Assembly: GCA_965218495.1 (NCBI GenBank)
Contig: OZ244626.1
Span: forward strand, 3,782,001 to 3,846,000
Source: G965218495 sp965218495
GTDB taxonomy: Bacteria > Bacteroidota > Rhodothermia > Rhodothermales > Bin80
DNA: 64,000 nucleotides
Direction of reading: 5' to 3'
Shown: positions 18,278-27,314 of the stretch, piece after piece
How the letters are laid out: each line of letters opens with the position of its first letter
Numbering within the stretch: the stretch's first letter is position 1
Made by a program: the position numbers and the translations under genes
Notes under the pieces: model-generated
The model's database searches: none
What the model was told of the DNA's origin: nothing
Seen by the model: the letters and a program-made list of their open reading frames with translations, nothing else

Positions 18278-21139
18278 ATGGGGTTAAGCATGCAATTTCA
18301 GCCTGGTGATCTGGTCAGAGCGCGAGGTCGCGAGTGGGTCGTACTCCCGGAATTGCGGGAACACGTACTTAAGCTACGCCCTCTCGGCGGCGCCGAAGCC
18401 GACGCCACGCTAATCTATTTGCCGATTGAGCCGAGCAAGCCGGTTTCGGCCTCGTTCGCTTGCCCCGATCCCGAAAAGCACGGCACACTGGCGGCAGCCG
18501 CGTTGCTGTATGATGCCGTCCGATTGAAACTGCGTGCAGGGGCGGGGCCGTTTCGCAGTTTTGGTAACCTCAATGTTGAGCCCAAGGCTTACCAGCTTGT
18601 TCCGCTGTTGATGGCACTCAAGCTTGATCCCGTTCGCCTTTTGATCGCGGATGATGTGGGCGTAGGCAAGACTGTTGAGGCGGGTCTAATAGCACGTGAG
18701 CTAATAGATCGTGGCGAAGTCGATAGGCTGTCGGTAATCTGCCCACCACACCTTTGCGATCAGTGGCAAAGGGAGCTTTTGCAAAAGTTTGCCATTGATG
18801 CTGTGGTGGTACGAACGGGAACGGCGGCTCGGCTTGAGCGGGACCTGCTGCCAGGCGAGTCTGTATTTGAAGCGTACCCGTTCACTATTGTATCTCTCGA
18901 CTATATCAAGTCCGACAAGCGCTACAACGACTTCGTCGTACGTTGCCCGCCCTTTGTGATTGTTGATGAGGCCCACACTTGCGTCAGCAGCAACACGAAG
19001 GTTCGCCACCAGCGGTACCGCTTAGTTAAGAAGCTGGCGAAAGACGAAACACGGGGCATGCTGCTCCTTACCGCTACGCCACATTCGGGTGACGATAGAG
19101 CATTTCACAACCTGCTTGCACTGATCAACCCGAAGTTTGAAGGCTTGCAAACGTTGGAAGACACGCAGGAGCGGAGAGAATTGCGCAGGCAATTGGCAGG
19201 GCATTTTGTGCAAAGAAGACGTGGTGACGTTGCCAAATGGGATAGTGGCGCTCATTTCCCAATCCGTGAAAGTAAGGAAGTCACCTATTGGCTGACTGGT
19301 GCCTGGGAAAAGCTGTTTGGCGACGTGATGGCCTACGCGCGCGAAATGGTAGCGCGCGCTGAGGGTGGCACCAAGCAGCAACAACGAATGTCATGGTGGG
19401 CCGCACTGGCGCTCATGCGATGCGTTTCATCGAGTCCATACGCTGCACTGGCTGCTCTCAAGACCCGACTTTGCGAACCTGAGGGGGCCGACGAGAATGC
19501 ACGGATCGAGCGGCTTGACCTCGAGGGCAGCAAGGCGGTTATGGACGAAGCCGACGCGGACGAACTGAGCAGCAGCGACGTAACTCCGGCAGGATCGCTA
19601 CGTGTTTACGACGACGATGCGAAACTGCGCGAGCTGATAGACCGCGCCGACAAGTTACGAGGCATCCAACAGGATCCCAAGATAAAGGCTCTTGTGCGCG
19701 AGACGAAGGCACTAGTCAAAGATGGGTTTCGACCGGTCGTGTTTTGTCGATTCATTGCGACGGCCCGTTACGTGGGCGAGCAGCTGCGTAGCGCATTGCC
19801 AAAAAGGACTACTTACGTTGACGTAATTACAGGAGAGTTGACAACCGATCAGCGCGAGGAACGCGTTGATGAGTTCGGATTGCTTGAGGCGGAAACGCCT
19901 GTGTTGGTCGCGACGGATTGCCTTTCGGAGGGCATCAATCTTCAGGCATGCTTTGACGCTGTGATCCACTATGACTTAACGTGGAACCCCACTCGCCATG
20001 AGCAGCGCGAAGGTCGTGTGGACCGATTCGGCCAGCCTAGTACAGTTGTCCGTGCCATAATGCTGTATGGCGAAAACAATCCGGTAGATGGCGCAGTGCT
20101 GCAAGTGATATTGCGCAAGGCAGAATCGATTCGACGGGAGCTTGGCATCGCTGTTCCGATTCCTAGCGACAACAACAAGCTGCTTGACACGATCATGCGG
20201 GCGGCACTATTCAAGAGTGCCCGTTCGGCGCAGGGCAGGCAACTGGCGATGGACTTCGACGAAGTTATTCCAGAGGTTGATAGGGCATGGCAGAGGGCAA
20301 AAGAGAGAAGTAGTCGCACGCTGTTTGCACAGAGACGCCTGCACCCGGATGAAGTGCTCTATGAATGGAAAAAGACTGTTGCCGCTCTCGGAGGGGAAGA
20401 GGACGTGGTGCGATTCGTTTCCACCGCAGCGGAGCGACTGGGCGCCCCGCTTGCCACAGATGCTCGGCTCAGTCGGCTACCTGTACAGCACATGCCCAAT
20501 CCGCTTCAAGATTTGCTTGGCGCCATTGGCATAAATAAGGGCTCCAGATTCGCCTTCAGCCAACCTGTTCCGGCGGGCGGGATACATATTCACCGGTCTC
20601 ACCCCTTGGTCTCTACGCTTGCCGACTACGTGGCGGAGCAAGCCCTTGACGCTGGCGAAGTCCAAATCGGAGTGCGGTCCTCGGCAGTAGCAACGGAAAG
20701 CGTAAATACGTGCACAACTCTATATTTGCTCCGCTTGCGTAGCCAGATAAGGACTGAGCAGTTCGTGACAGGAAGAAGGTATCGGCTAACCAAGTCTCTT
20801 CTGGCAGAGGAATGCATAGGTGTTGAGGTTCAAAGCGGTCGTGAGCACCAGATACTGTCCTCGGATGAGGTTCTGGAGCGGTTTCACTGGCAGCCTCATG
20901 GAAATTTGCCAGATGCCCGTAAGACGCAGCTAATCAGCAGAGCTGTTGCGGACCTGGACAAACTTCGGCCTGCTCTGGACAGCATTGCTTTGAGCCGAGC
21001 GCAAGTCGTGCAGGATGATCACCGCCGCGTCCGCCAAGCTGCAACCGTCACAGGACTGCGCTACCTGGTAAAGCCATCACTCCCAGTGGATGTAGTCGGC
21101 GTGTACGTATTTCTGCCGGTATTCAGATTTGGAGATTGA
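18278..21139 (+). CDS. drmD: SNF2-family helicase, DrmD-like
   Basis: A 953-aa SNF2/RapA-type ATPase. The N-terminus (FQPGDLVRARGREWVV) is the small beta domain seen in DrmD proteins. Motifs: Walker A DDVGVGKT (125-132), DEAH (230-233), LLTATPHSGDDRAF, and in the second RecA domain VLVATDCLSEGINLQ and EQREGRVDRFGQ (about 576-587). DrmD is the class 1 DISARM helicase and normally sits beside the DrmMI adenine methylase, as here: the methylase ATG follows this stop after one base. A second ATG at 18290 is also a possible start. It probably acts on DNA with the methylase and the DUF1998 helicase during self/non-self sensing. Confidence 0.85.
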   Translation: MGLSMQFQPGDLVRARGREWVVLPELREHVLKLRPLGGAEADATLIYLPIEPSKPVSASFACPDPEKHGTLAAAALLYDAVRLKLRAGAGPFRSFGNLNVEPKAYQLVPLLMALKLDPVRLLIADDVGVGKTVEAGLIARELIDRGEVDRLSVICPPHLCDQWQRELLQKFAIDAVVVRTGTAARLERDLLPGESVFEAYPFTIVSLDYIKSDKRYNDFVVRCPPFVIVDEAHTCVSSNTKVRHQRYRLVKKLAKDETRGMLLLTATPHSGDDRAFHNLLALINPKFEGLQTLEDTQERRELRRQLAGHFVQRRRGDVAKWDSGAHFPIRESKEVTYWLTGAWEKLFGDVMAYAREMVARAEGGTKQQQRMSWWAALALMRCVSSSPYAALAALKTRLCEPEGADENARIERLDLEGSKAVMDEADADELSSSDVTPAGSLRVYDDDAKLRELIDRADKLRGIQQDPKIKALVRETKALVKDGFRPVVFCRFIATARYVGEQLRSALPKRTTYVDVITGELTTDQREERVDEFGLLEAETPVLVATDCLSEGINLQACFDAVIHYDLTWNPTRHEQREGRVDRFGQPSTVVRAIMLYGENNPVDGAVLQVILRKAESIRRELGIAVPIPSDNNKLLDTIMRAALFKSARSAQGRQLAMDFDEVIPEVDRAWQRAKERSSRTLFAQRRLHPDEVLYEWKKTVAALGGEEDVVRFVSTAAERLGAPLATDARLSRLPVQHMPNPLQDLLGAIGINKGSRFAFSQPVPAGGIHIHRSHPLVSTLADYVAEQALDAGEVQIGVRSSAVATESVNTCTTLYLLRLRSQIRTEQFVTGRRYRLTKSLLAEECIGVEVQSGREHQILSSDEVLERFHWQPHGNLPDARKTQLISRAVADLDKLRPALDSIALSRAQVVQDDHRRVRQAATVTGLRYLVKPSLPVDVVGVYVFLPVFRFGD

Positions 21140-21140
21140 C

Positions 21141-24100
21141 ATGGCGCGCCCAAGGACTACAGGGGGTTTTTCGGCTCTACGTGTTGCCGGAGGACTAATG
21201 CCACCTGACTTCTTGACCAGGGTGGCCGCTTTACACGCGCCGCGCCAAAAGGCCGCTGATTATGGGCTCATGAAGTCGTTTGAGCTAAAGGAGGAGCTCG
21301 GGAGGTACTGGCGCTTGGGAAGTGACCTCCATTCCCGGTACCGCCTAAGGAGGGTCCAGAAGAACCGAGATCTGCGCAGGATTGGCGTGGATGATTGGCT
21401 GGTGCCGTTCTGTCGGAAGCTATTGGGATATGAGGAACTTATGCCGTCGGGCAGCCGAACGTTGGGTGACCGAGTATACAAAATTACTCACCAGGCGTGG
21501 AATGGCACGGTTCCAATGCTATTTGTCACGCGAGACCTTGAGCTCGACAGGGCTACCAGTAGCTTGGGAGATGAAGGGCTCAGGATTGCTCCGCATGCTT
21601 TGATGCAGGAGTATCTCAATGCTGACGACCGGTCGCTCTGGGGCATCGTGGCCAACGGACGAAAGCTGCGCATTCTGCGGGATAACGTAAGCCTGACACG
21701 ACCAGCGTACCTGGAAGCGGATCTTGATCTGATATTCCAAGACGAGCTATACGCAGACTTTGCCGCCTTGTGGCTGTTTGCTCACGCAACGCGTCTTAAG
21801 CCTGAAGACAGCAAGCCGTCCAAGTGCATAGCTGAGGTCTGGCGCAGCAAGGCGATTGAGGACGGGGAGCGGGCACGTGAGCGGCTCCGCGAAGGTGTTA
21901 CGGAGGCCTTGTGCCGGCTTGGAACCGGGTTTTTGCAGCATGCGCGCAACAAGGAATTGCCGACCGCATTGGCAATTGGCGCATTGACGCCAAGAGTTTA
22001 CCTCCAGCAGCTGCTCAGGCTCGTGTACCGATTGCTGTTCTTGTTCACGGCAGAGGATCGAAACCTGCTCCATATTCCCGATGCAGATGAGAAGCAGAAG
22101 AGTCTGTACCGCGACGGATACTCGCTGTCAAGGCTTCGCCAGCGCGCGTTGAGACGGCGCCATTACGATCGCCATGGCGATCTGTGGCAGGGGCTTCTGA
22201 TCACTTTCCGGGGTCTGGCCCGCGGTGAGATTGCACTGGCGCTACCGGCTCTCGGTGGATTGTTTGCAGAGGACCAATGCAAATTGCTGGACGACCTTGC
22301 GTTGAGTAATGGGCACCTGCTTGAAGCAATTCGATCGCTGGCATTCTTCCACTTTGGCAATTTGCTTACAAGAGTTAACTACCGGGATTTGGGCACGGAA
22401 GAGCTCGGATCCGTCTATGAAAGCTTATTGGAATTGCATCCTGTGATTGAAGCAAACGCAAATGGTCCATCGCTTGGCTTTAAGAAGGGAAACAAGAAGA
22501 AGCTAACGGGCTCGTACTACACGCCACCGGACCTCGTTAATCAGCTCGTGAAGTCGACGCTAGAGCCAGTGCTGGCAAGAGTGATTGGGGAAAACCCCGA
22601 AGCGCCACGTAAAGCGATACTTGCCCTGAAGGTGCTTGATCCAGCCTGCGGATCCGGGCATTTCTTGTTGGCGGCGGCGCGCCGCATGGCTGCGGAACTG
22701 GCGAGGCTGGAATCTGACACGGACGCTTACGATGATATGGCCCGGCAGCACGCGCTGCGTGAGGTAATTCGGTGGTGCATCTATGGCGTTGATAAGAACG
22801 ATCTTGCGGTTGAGCTTTGCAAGGCAGCGCTATGGATCGAGGCAGTCGAGCCTGGCAGGCCTCTAACATTCCTGAATTCGCGCATACGCCATGGCGACAG
22901 TCTAATTGGGTTGGTAAGCTCCGACCTGATGAATAGGGGAATACCGAACACAGCGTTCAAGGGTGTGTCAGGCGACGACAGGAAGGTGTGTCGAGAGCTA
23001 AGGAAGTGGAATGCGCTCCAACCTACGCGAAAGGGTGTGCAGATTGGCTTGTATGACGGTAGTACAGACAGTGTATCAGTGGTGCATCCGGGTGTGGCGA
23101 ACATGCCCGAGGACACGATTGAGGACATCACGAAAAAGGAATGGGCTTGGCAGGCTGCTTACGAAAGACTTGAACTCAAGCGATACCCTTCTAACCTGTT
23201 TGTTGGGGCGTTCTTCGCGCCCAAGCTGCCTACGACACGTGACTCCGTGCCTACATCTGAGGATTTGGGGCGTGCAAGGGTTGGTATGCCGAGGCGCAAG
23301 GGAGTTTCAGCGGCAGTCGCAGAGCTTGCCGCGAAGTTCCAGTTTTTTCACTGGCATGCTGACATGGCAGACGTAATGCGGGGCGGCGGCTTTGATGTCA
23401 TTCTCGCCAACCCGCCATGGGAGCGCATCACACTGAAGGAGAAGGAGTTTTTCGCATCCCGGGCACCGCAGATTGCGGACGCCCCGAACAAGGCTGCACG
23501 CCAACGCCTAATAGAGGCGTTGAGCCGCAAAGATGCGGCCCCCGCAGACCAATTCCTTTTCCGCGAGCTGGAGTTCGCGAAGCGGGCCGCTGCGGCCACT
23601 AGCGTCTTCCTCCATGAAAGCGGCAGGTTTCCGTTGACCGGAGTGGGTGACGTTAATACGTACGCGGTGTTTGCAGAGACGATTCTCGAACTGCTGAAGC
23701 CAAATGGGCGGGCCGGCATGATCGTACCTACGGGCATCGCGACCGACTTTAGTACGAAGGCTTGGTTTAGCCGTGTGGTCGAGAGCGGCCAGCTTGTGAG
23801 CCTGTACGACTTCGAAAATCGAAAAGGGCTATTTACTGGAGTGCACAAGTCGTACAAGTTTTCGTTGATTACCCTTGGCGGGAATAGAAACACGCGGGAA
23901 GTTGCGGATTATGCTTTTTACCTTCAGGCGGTGGGGGATCTGGCGGAAGAGGAGCGGCACATCGGGCTGTCTTCGAGCGACTTTGCGTTGTTCAATCCCA
24001 ACACCAAGACTTGTCCGATCTTTCGAAGTCGACGCGATTTGGAAATTGCTCGCAAGATGTATCGGCGTTCCGGGGTGCTCTGCACAGATGCAGCAGGCCA

Positions 24101-24584
24101 TCGTCCTGGATCAAATCCTTGGGGGGTAAAGCTGCGTACGATGTTCCACATGGCCAACGATTCCAACCTGTTTCATACGCGGGAGCAGCTTGCTGCGCGC
24201 GGCTTCAAACTGGTTGGCAATGTATTCGTGTATGGAGACGAGCGGTACATGCCTTTGTACGAGGCCAAGCTATTCCACCAGTATGATCACAGGTTTGCCA
24301 CATTTGACGGGGTGAGCGCGGAGGACCTCAAGAAGGGCCGCGCGCGCCAACTCACCTCGGACGAAAAGCGAATGCCTGGTGAAGTCCCCATTCCGCGATA
24401 CTGGGTGCATGAGGAAAGTGTTATGGACAAGTTAGGTGCCTATACGGAAGAAAATACACCTGTGTTAAACAGTGATATCCCCCCCCCCCCCCCCATATAT
24501 ACCACCACATATATTCTTACGCATTCCGAAGAGATTGTCGAACGTCTATCTCTCCTGGCGCGCAAGTCGGTATCAGGAGGATAA
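21141..24584 (+). CDS. Eco57I/DrmMI-like adenine methyltransferase, truncated by C-tract frame
   Basis: Starting at the ATG at 21141, one base after the previous stop and with GGAG upstream, the current frame gives 1147 aa. Motif I is DPACGSGH (500-507) and motif IV is NPPW (757-760), typical of N6-adenine methylases of the Eco57I/BREX/DISARM type. The N-terminal region matches DrmMI-like proteins (LKEELGRYWRLG). At residue 1113 the frame enters 16 consecutive C, continues for about 35 unrelated residues and stops at 24582. The usual C-terminal part (LNSLPLDWAAR, IKQLPVL) lies in another frame from 24495 to 25407. With 15 C the product would be 1421 aa. As written, the enzyme lacks its C-terminal region, which probably includes part of target recognition. 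Confidence 0.85.
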   Translation: MARPRTTGGFSALRVAGGLMPPDFLTRVAALHAPRQKAADYGLMKSFELKEELGRYWRLGSDLHSRYRLRRVQKNRDLRRIGVDDWLVPFCRKLLGYEELMPSGSRTLGDRVYKITHQAWNGTVPMLFVTRDLELDRATSSLGDEGLRIAPHALMQEYLNADDRSLWGIVANGRKLRILRDNVSLTRPAYLEADLDLIFQDELYADFAALWLFAHATRLKPEDSKPSKCIAEVWRSKAIEDGERARERLREGVTEALCRLGTGFLQHARNKELPTALAIGALTPRVYLQQLLRLVYRLLFLFTAEDRNLLHIPDADEKQKSLYRDGYSLSRLRQRALRRRHYDRHGDLWQGLLITFRGLARGEIALALPALGGLFAEDQCKLLDDLALSNGHLLEAIRSLAFFHFGNLLTRVNYRDLGTEELGSVYESLLELHPVIEANANGPSLGFKKGNKKKLTGSYYTPPDLVNQLVKSTLEPVLARVIGENPEAPRKAILALKVLDPACGSGHFLLAAARRMAAELARLESDTDAYDDMARQHALREVIRWCIYGVDKNDLAVELCKAALWIEAVEPGRPLTFLNSRIRHGDSLIGLVSSDLMNRGIPNTAFKGVSGDDRKVCRELRKWNALQPTRKGVQIGLYDGSTDSVSVVHPGVANMPEDTIEDITKKEWAWQAAYERLELKRYPSNLFVGAFFAPKLPTTRDSVPTSEDLGRARVGMPRRKGVSAAVAELAAKFQFFHWHADMADVMRGGGFDVILANPPWERITLKEKEFFASRAPQIADAPNKAARQRLIEALSRKDAAPADQFLFRELEFAKRAAAATSVFLHESGRFPLTGVGDVNTYAVFAETILELLKPNGRAGMIVPTGIATDFSTKAWFSRVVESGQLVSLYDFENRKGLFTGVHKSYKFSLITLGGNRNTREVADYAFYLQAVGDLAEEERHIGLSSSDFALFNPNTKTCPIFRSRRDLEIARKMYRRSGVLCTDAAGHRPGSNPWGVKLRTMFHMANDSNLFHTREQLAARGFKLVGNVFVYGDERYMPLYEAKLFHQYDHRFATFDGVSAEDLKKGRARQLTSDEKRMPGEVPIPRYWVHEESVMDKLGAYTEENTPVLNSDIPPPPPIYTTTYILTHSEEIVERLSLLARKSVSGG
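24479..24494 (+). repeat. Homopolymeric C(16) tract inside methylase gene
   Basis: Sixteen consecutive C lie in the coding strand of the methylase. With 16 C the frame ends at 24584. With 15 or 18 it continues to 25407 (full C-terminus). With 14 or 17 it enters a third frame that ends at 24673. Tracts of this length are classic slipped-strand phase-variation sites. A length error in the assembly is the main alternative. Confidence 0.85.
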
Positions 24585-25407
24585 CGAGAGCGACGGACGA
24601 GCGAACTCTGATCGTGGTGTTTATACCGGCAACGGCGGTGGGCCACTCGGTCACTCTAGTCAACTTTGGCTAGCCGCCTTCAGGAAAACAACGTGCGCGA
24701 CTAACCAGCGCACCACTATTCTAACGCTATTGATGACCACTGCCGTGAACGATAAAGCGCCAATGTTTTCGGTGGACCATGTGGGTCTGCTGCAGGCCCT
24801 CCATGAGGAGCCCGACAGCAACAGCGGGGGGTTGCTGACAATTAGGCTGCAAGCCGGCAGGGGGAGCCAGAGCTCACGTCCGATCATGCGGTCCTTGAAT
24901 GCGGTTGCGTACAGTCTCTTGGTGGCAAATATGAACAGCTTACCACTTGATTGGGCAGCCAGACTGTCGGTCGGAGGCACGGACATGAGTCACTTCATCA
25001 TCAAGCAGTTACCGGTCCTGTCGCCGCGCGAGTACATTCGGAGACACATGCATGATTCCACTACATATGTCGAAATGATTATTCCAAGGGTCTTGGAGCT
25101 CGTCTACACGGCCGACAACCTGGCGACTTATGCGAAGGACCTTGGTCATGACGGGCCGCCATTTATTTGGGACGATGAGCGTCGACACCTATTGAGGTGC
25201 GAGCTCGATGCAATTTACGCGCACATGTACAAACTGAAGCGGACTGATCTTGAGTGGGTGCTTGATTCGCAGCGTCCGAGCGTGTCGTTTACAACTCTCA
25301 AGCGTCGAGAGCTCCAAGAATTTGGGGAATTCAGGACCAAACGTCTGGTTTTGGAATCATACGATCGGCTTGCGACGGGGAACTATAAGGAGGCACAGCG
25401 CACGTAG
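24495..25407 (+). CDS. Methylase C-terminal segment, out of frame with N-terminal part
   Basis: An open frame of about 300 codons running from the C tract to the stop at 25405. From about codon 60 it matches the C-terminal part of Eco57I/DrmMI-type methylases: LAAFRKTTCATNQRTTI, LVANMNSLPLDWAARLSVGG, HFIIKQLPVLSPREYI, IIPRVLELVYTADNLA and FRTKRLVLESYD. These are the segments that normally follow RYWVHEESV, the last recognisable part of the upstream frame. One C fewer in the tract would join the two. On its own it has no plausible start, so it is the switched-off 3' part of the methylase gene rather than a separate gene. Confidence 0.8.
24555..24673 (+). repeat. Truncated first copy of methylase C-terminal motif
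   Basis: In the third frame this stretch encodes RRITRATDERTLIVVFIPAT and then AVGHSVTLVNFG before a TAG at 24671. It is the same conserved methylase block as AFRKTTCATNQRTTI just downstream (about 24685) and AFRDITNATNARTTI near 25690. It ends abruptly where the second copy begins, as expected at a recombination junction between alternative 3' segments. Confidence 0.6.
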
Positions 25408-25518
25408 GTGCTATCAGCCAATTCAAGGCTCAATCTTCACGGCACTCGGCCTAGTGCTCGTGGAGTAGCTGATGATCAGAATACCCGGTATGGCGGATGA
25501 CGCGAATGAACTACAAGT

Positions 25519-26280
25519 TTGGACACAGACCATTTGTTGCCTCCGGCAGTCGCGCCATACTTGACTGGTTGTCCGTGGTGCGTGCATTGGTCTATCTTGC
25601 GACTGGCCCAAGCTCACATCATTATTAGGCTGCAAATGAATCAGTCGCGAAATGAGGCCAGGAGCGTGAGCATCGGTTCGCTCCACGCCTTTCGAGACAT
25701 TACGAATGCGACTAACGCGCGGACAACTATTGCGGTGCGGGTACCGGGAACTGCAGTTGGGCACACCGCTTCACTGCTCAGATACCAGAGTTACGGCACC
25801 GTTTTCTCGACCCTGTTGACCGCAAATCTTAACAGTTTGCCCCTTGACTGGGCGGCCAGATTTAAGGTCGCTGGAGTTCATATTAGTTTTTTTGTCGTTA
25901 AGCAGTTTCCGATTCTCCCGCCGACAGCGTATCTTGCCAGAGTCCGCTCCCATGCGAAGACTTTCGTTGAATTGGTAGTGCCTCGCGTGCTGGAACTGAC
26001 CTACGTATCCAGCGACATGGCTTCCTATGCGGCGGCTCTCGGGTATTCCGGCCCACCTTTCGAGTGGATCGATTCGCGTCGCCATGTGCTTCAGTCAGAG
26101 CTTGATGCAATCTATTCATGTATGTATGGCCTTGACCGGAAGGAGCTCGAATGGATTCTTGACGCGCAGGAGCCCGGCGTGTCATTTCCCACGCTGAAGC
26201 AGAAGGAAACGGAGGCATTCGGCGAATACAGGACGCAGCGCTTGGTGCTTGACGCGTTTGATCGTATTACGGTGCTATAG
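25519..26280 (+). pseudogene. Orphan second copy of methylase C-terminal module
   Basis: Homology to the preceding methylase C-terminus begins near 25690: AFRDITNATNARTTI, LTANLNSLPLDWAARFKVAG, FFVVKQFPILPPTAYL, VVPRVLELTYVSSDMA, FRTQRLVLDAFD-like ending. There is no methylase catalytic part, and the first 55 codons are unlike the family. It therefore looks like a silent or spare C-terminal cassette. The stop TAG (26278-26280) is formed at the boundary of an inserted IS, whose first base is 26280. The tail is shorter than that of its paralogue, so the true 3' end was probably lost. Confidence 0.7.
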
Positions 26281-26847
26281 AGGCTCTTTCATAAATGCGC
26301 TGCCGGAATTGTCGGTTTCGGCAATCGGCGCTGCAATTCATGGCGCATTCAGTGGGTTGAAGGAAAAAGACGCCAATGTGGTTTTCGCACTCCGAAAACG
26401 CTAACTGTTGCAGTGATTGCGACCCGGAAGGACGGATGCCGGCGATGGGTTGTGACAATCATGCACACCTATCCTGCACACCTGGCACGACAGGCGCCTT
26501 TCTGCGCTCAGCTGAGGTCGTTTAGCCCAGCAGTCGCACCATTTGGTCCACGGTCAGCGCGAGCATACCGGACTTGAGGTGACACTGCACCTTCGCGTTG
26601 CCGCGTACGCGAACTTGACGACCGCCATCCTCGTCTTTGAGGCGACCAAAGACGCGCTCGACGGTCGAATGCTCCTTGTAGCGTTCGCGCGCTGGCGGTA
26701 CAAACCCAGCCTCACGCTGGGCCTTCGCCTCACGCTTTAGCGCCTCCTTCCCAGCAAGTGTACGCGGGTGCTGGTCAATGATCGGCACATGTCCAAGACG
26801 CTGGCTGTGAAGGCGTATCTCCTCCACATCATAGGCGCTATCCATCA
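26280..26847 (-). mobile_element. IS5/IS1182-like element, right-end fragment (copy A)
   Basis: On the minus strand this matches the right third of the copies at 27315 and 29725. It encodes the last 108 residues of the transposase (DSAYDVEEIRLHSQRLGH, ERVFGRLKDE with the catalytic Glu), the stop at 26522-26524, the 3' noncoding tail and the terminal repeat GAGGCTCTTTCATAAATG starting at 26280. Homology stops at 26847, so the left two-thirds are gone. It was apparently cut by the IS21-type element that follows. It also truncates the gene at 25519. Confidence 0.85.
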
Positions 26848-27199
26848 TATTGTGTATTCTGATGAAAACGCAAGGGTCTGATTTAAAGTTACCACCCTGC
26901 AGTCACGTGGATGCGCTGGGTTGGATGCATGTTTTCAGGGGTTGAATTGAACGAGTTTACGCATTTTTTGCATGCGTTGGTGCGAGTGTTTGCTGGGTGC
27001 GTTTTCGCATTGATTCGCCTTTGAGCTTGATGCGGTACGCGGGTTGCACGAGTCGATCCAGGATGGCGTCTGCCAGCGTGGGGTTGGGCATGGTTTTGTG
27101 CCAGTGCTCGACCGGCATTTGCGCGGTGGCAATGGCGGAGCGCTTCTGGATGCGATCATCCAGAATTTGAAAGAGGCTTTCCTGCTGCACACTGGTCAT
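26848..27199 (-). pseudogene. IS21-family IstB C-terminal remnant
   Basis: The minus-strand frame ending at 26957 encodes FQILDDRIQKRSAIATAQM, PVEHWHKTMPNPTLADAIL and DRLVQPAYRIKLKGESM. This is the C-terminal part of the IstB helper ATPase of IS21-family elements. The Walker A part and IstA are absent. The TGTGTATTCTGATGAAAA starting near 26851 could be the right terminus of the element, inserted into copy A. The other side is lost at about 27200-27215, where tyrosine-recombinase coding sequence begins. Confidence 0.8.
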
Positions 27200-27227
27200 G
27201 CTTTGCAGGCCCCAATCCCGCCTCCAG

Positions 27228-27314
27228 CGGCCGCCTCTGGAATCACTCCCTCACGCTCCTGGCCTTCCTTTCTGGACCGGCCAGCGCGCGCTCGGACGTT
27301 TGGAGACAACAACT
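27228..27314 (+). pseudogene. Tyrosine recombinase, 5' portion of interrupted gene
   Basis: An open plus-strand frame encodes SSGRLWNHSLTLLAFLSGPA and then SARSDVWRQQ and is cut at 27314 by the composite transposon. If the transposon and one copy of its 4-bp duplication (AACT) are removed, the frame reads straight into LIAALRYACREAGTG at 31229. It thus belongs to the same integrase/recombinase gene as 31228-31784. The true start is missing, because an IS21 remnant borders it upstream. Confidence 0.65.

Noticed and set aside
24472..25407. An independent gene starting at GTG 24472
   Set aside because: Its first codons are the C tract in another frame. From about codon 60 it is the missing C-terminal part of the methylase, so it is the 3' piece of the same gene.
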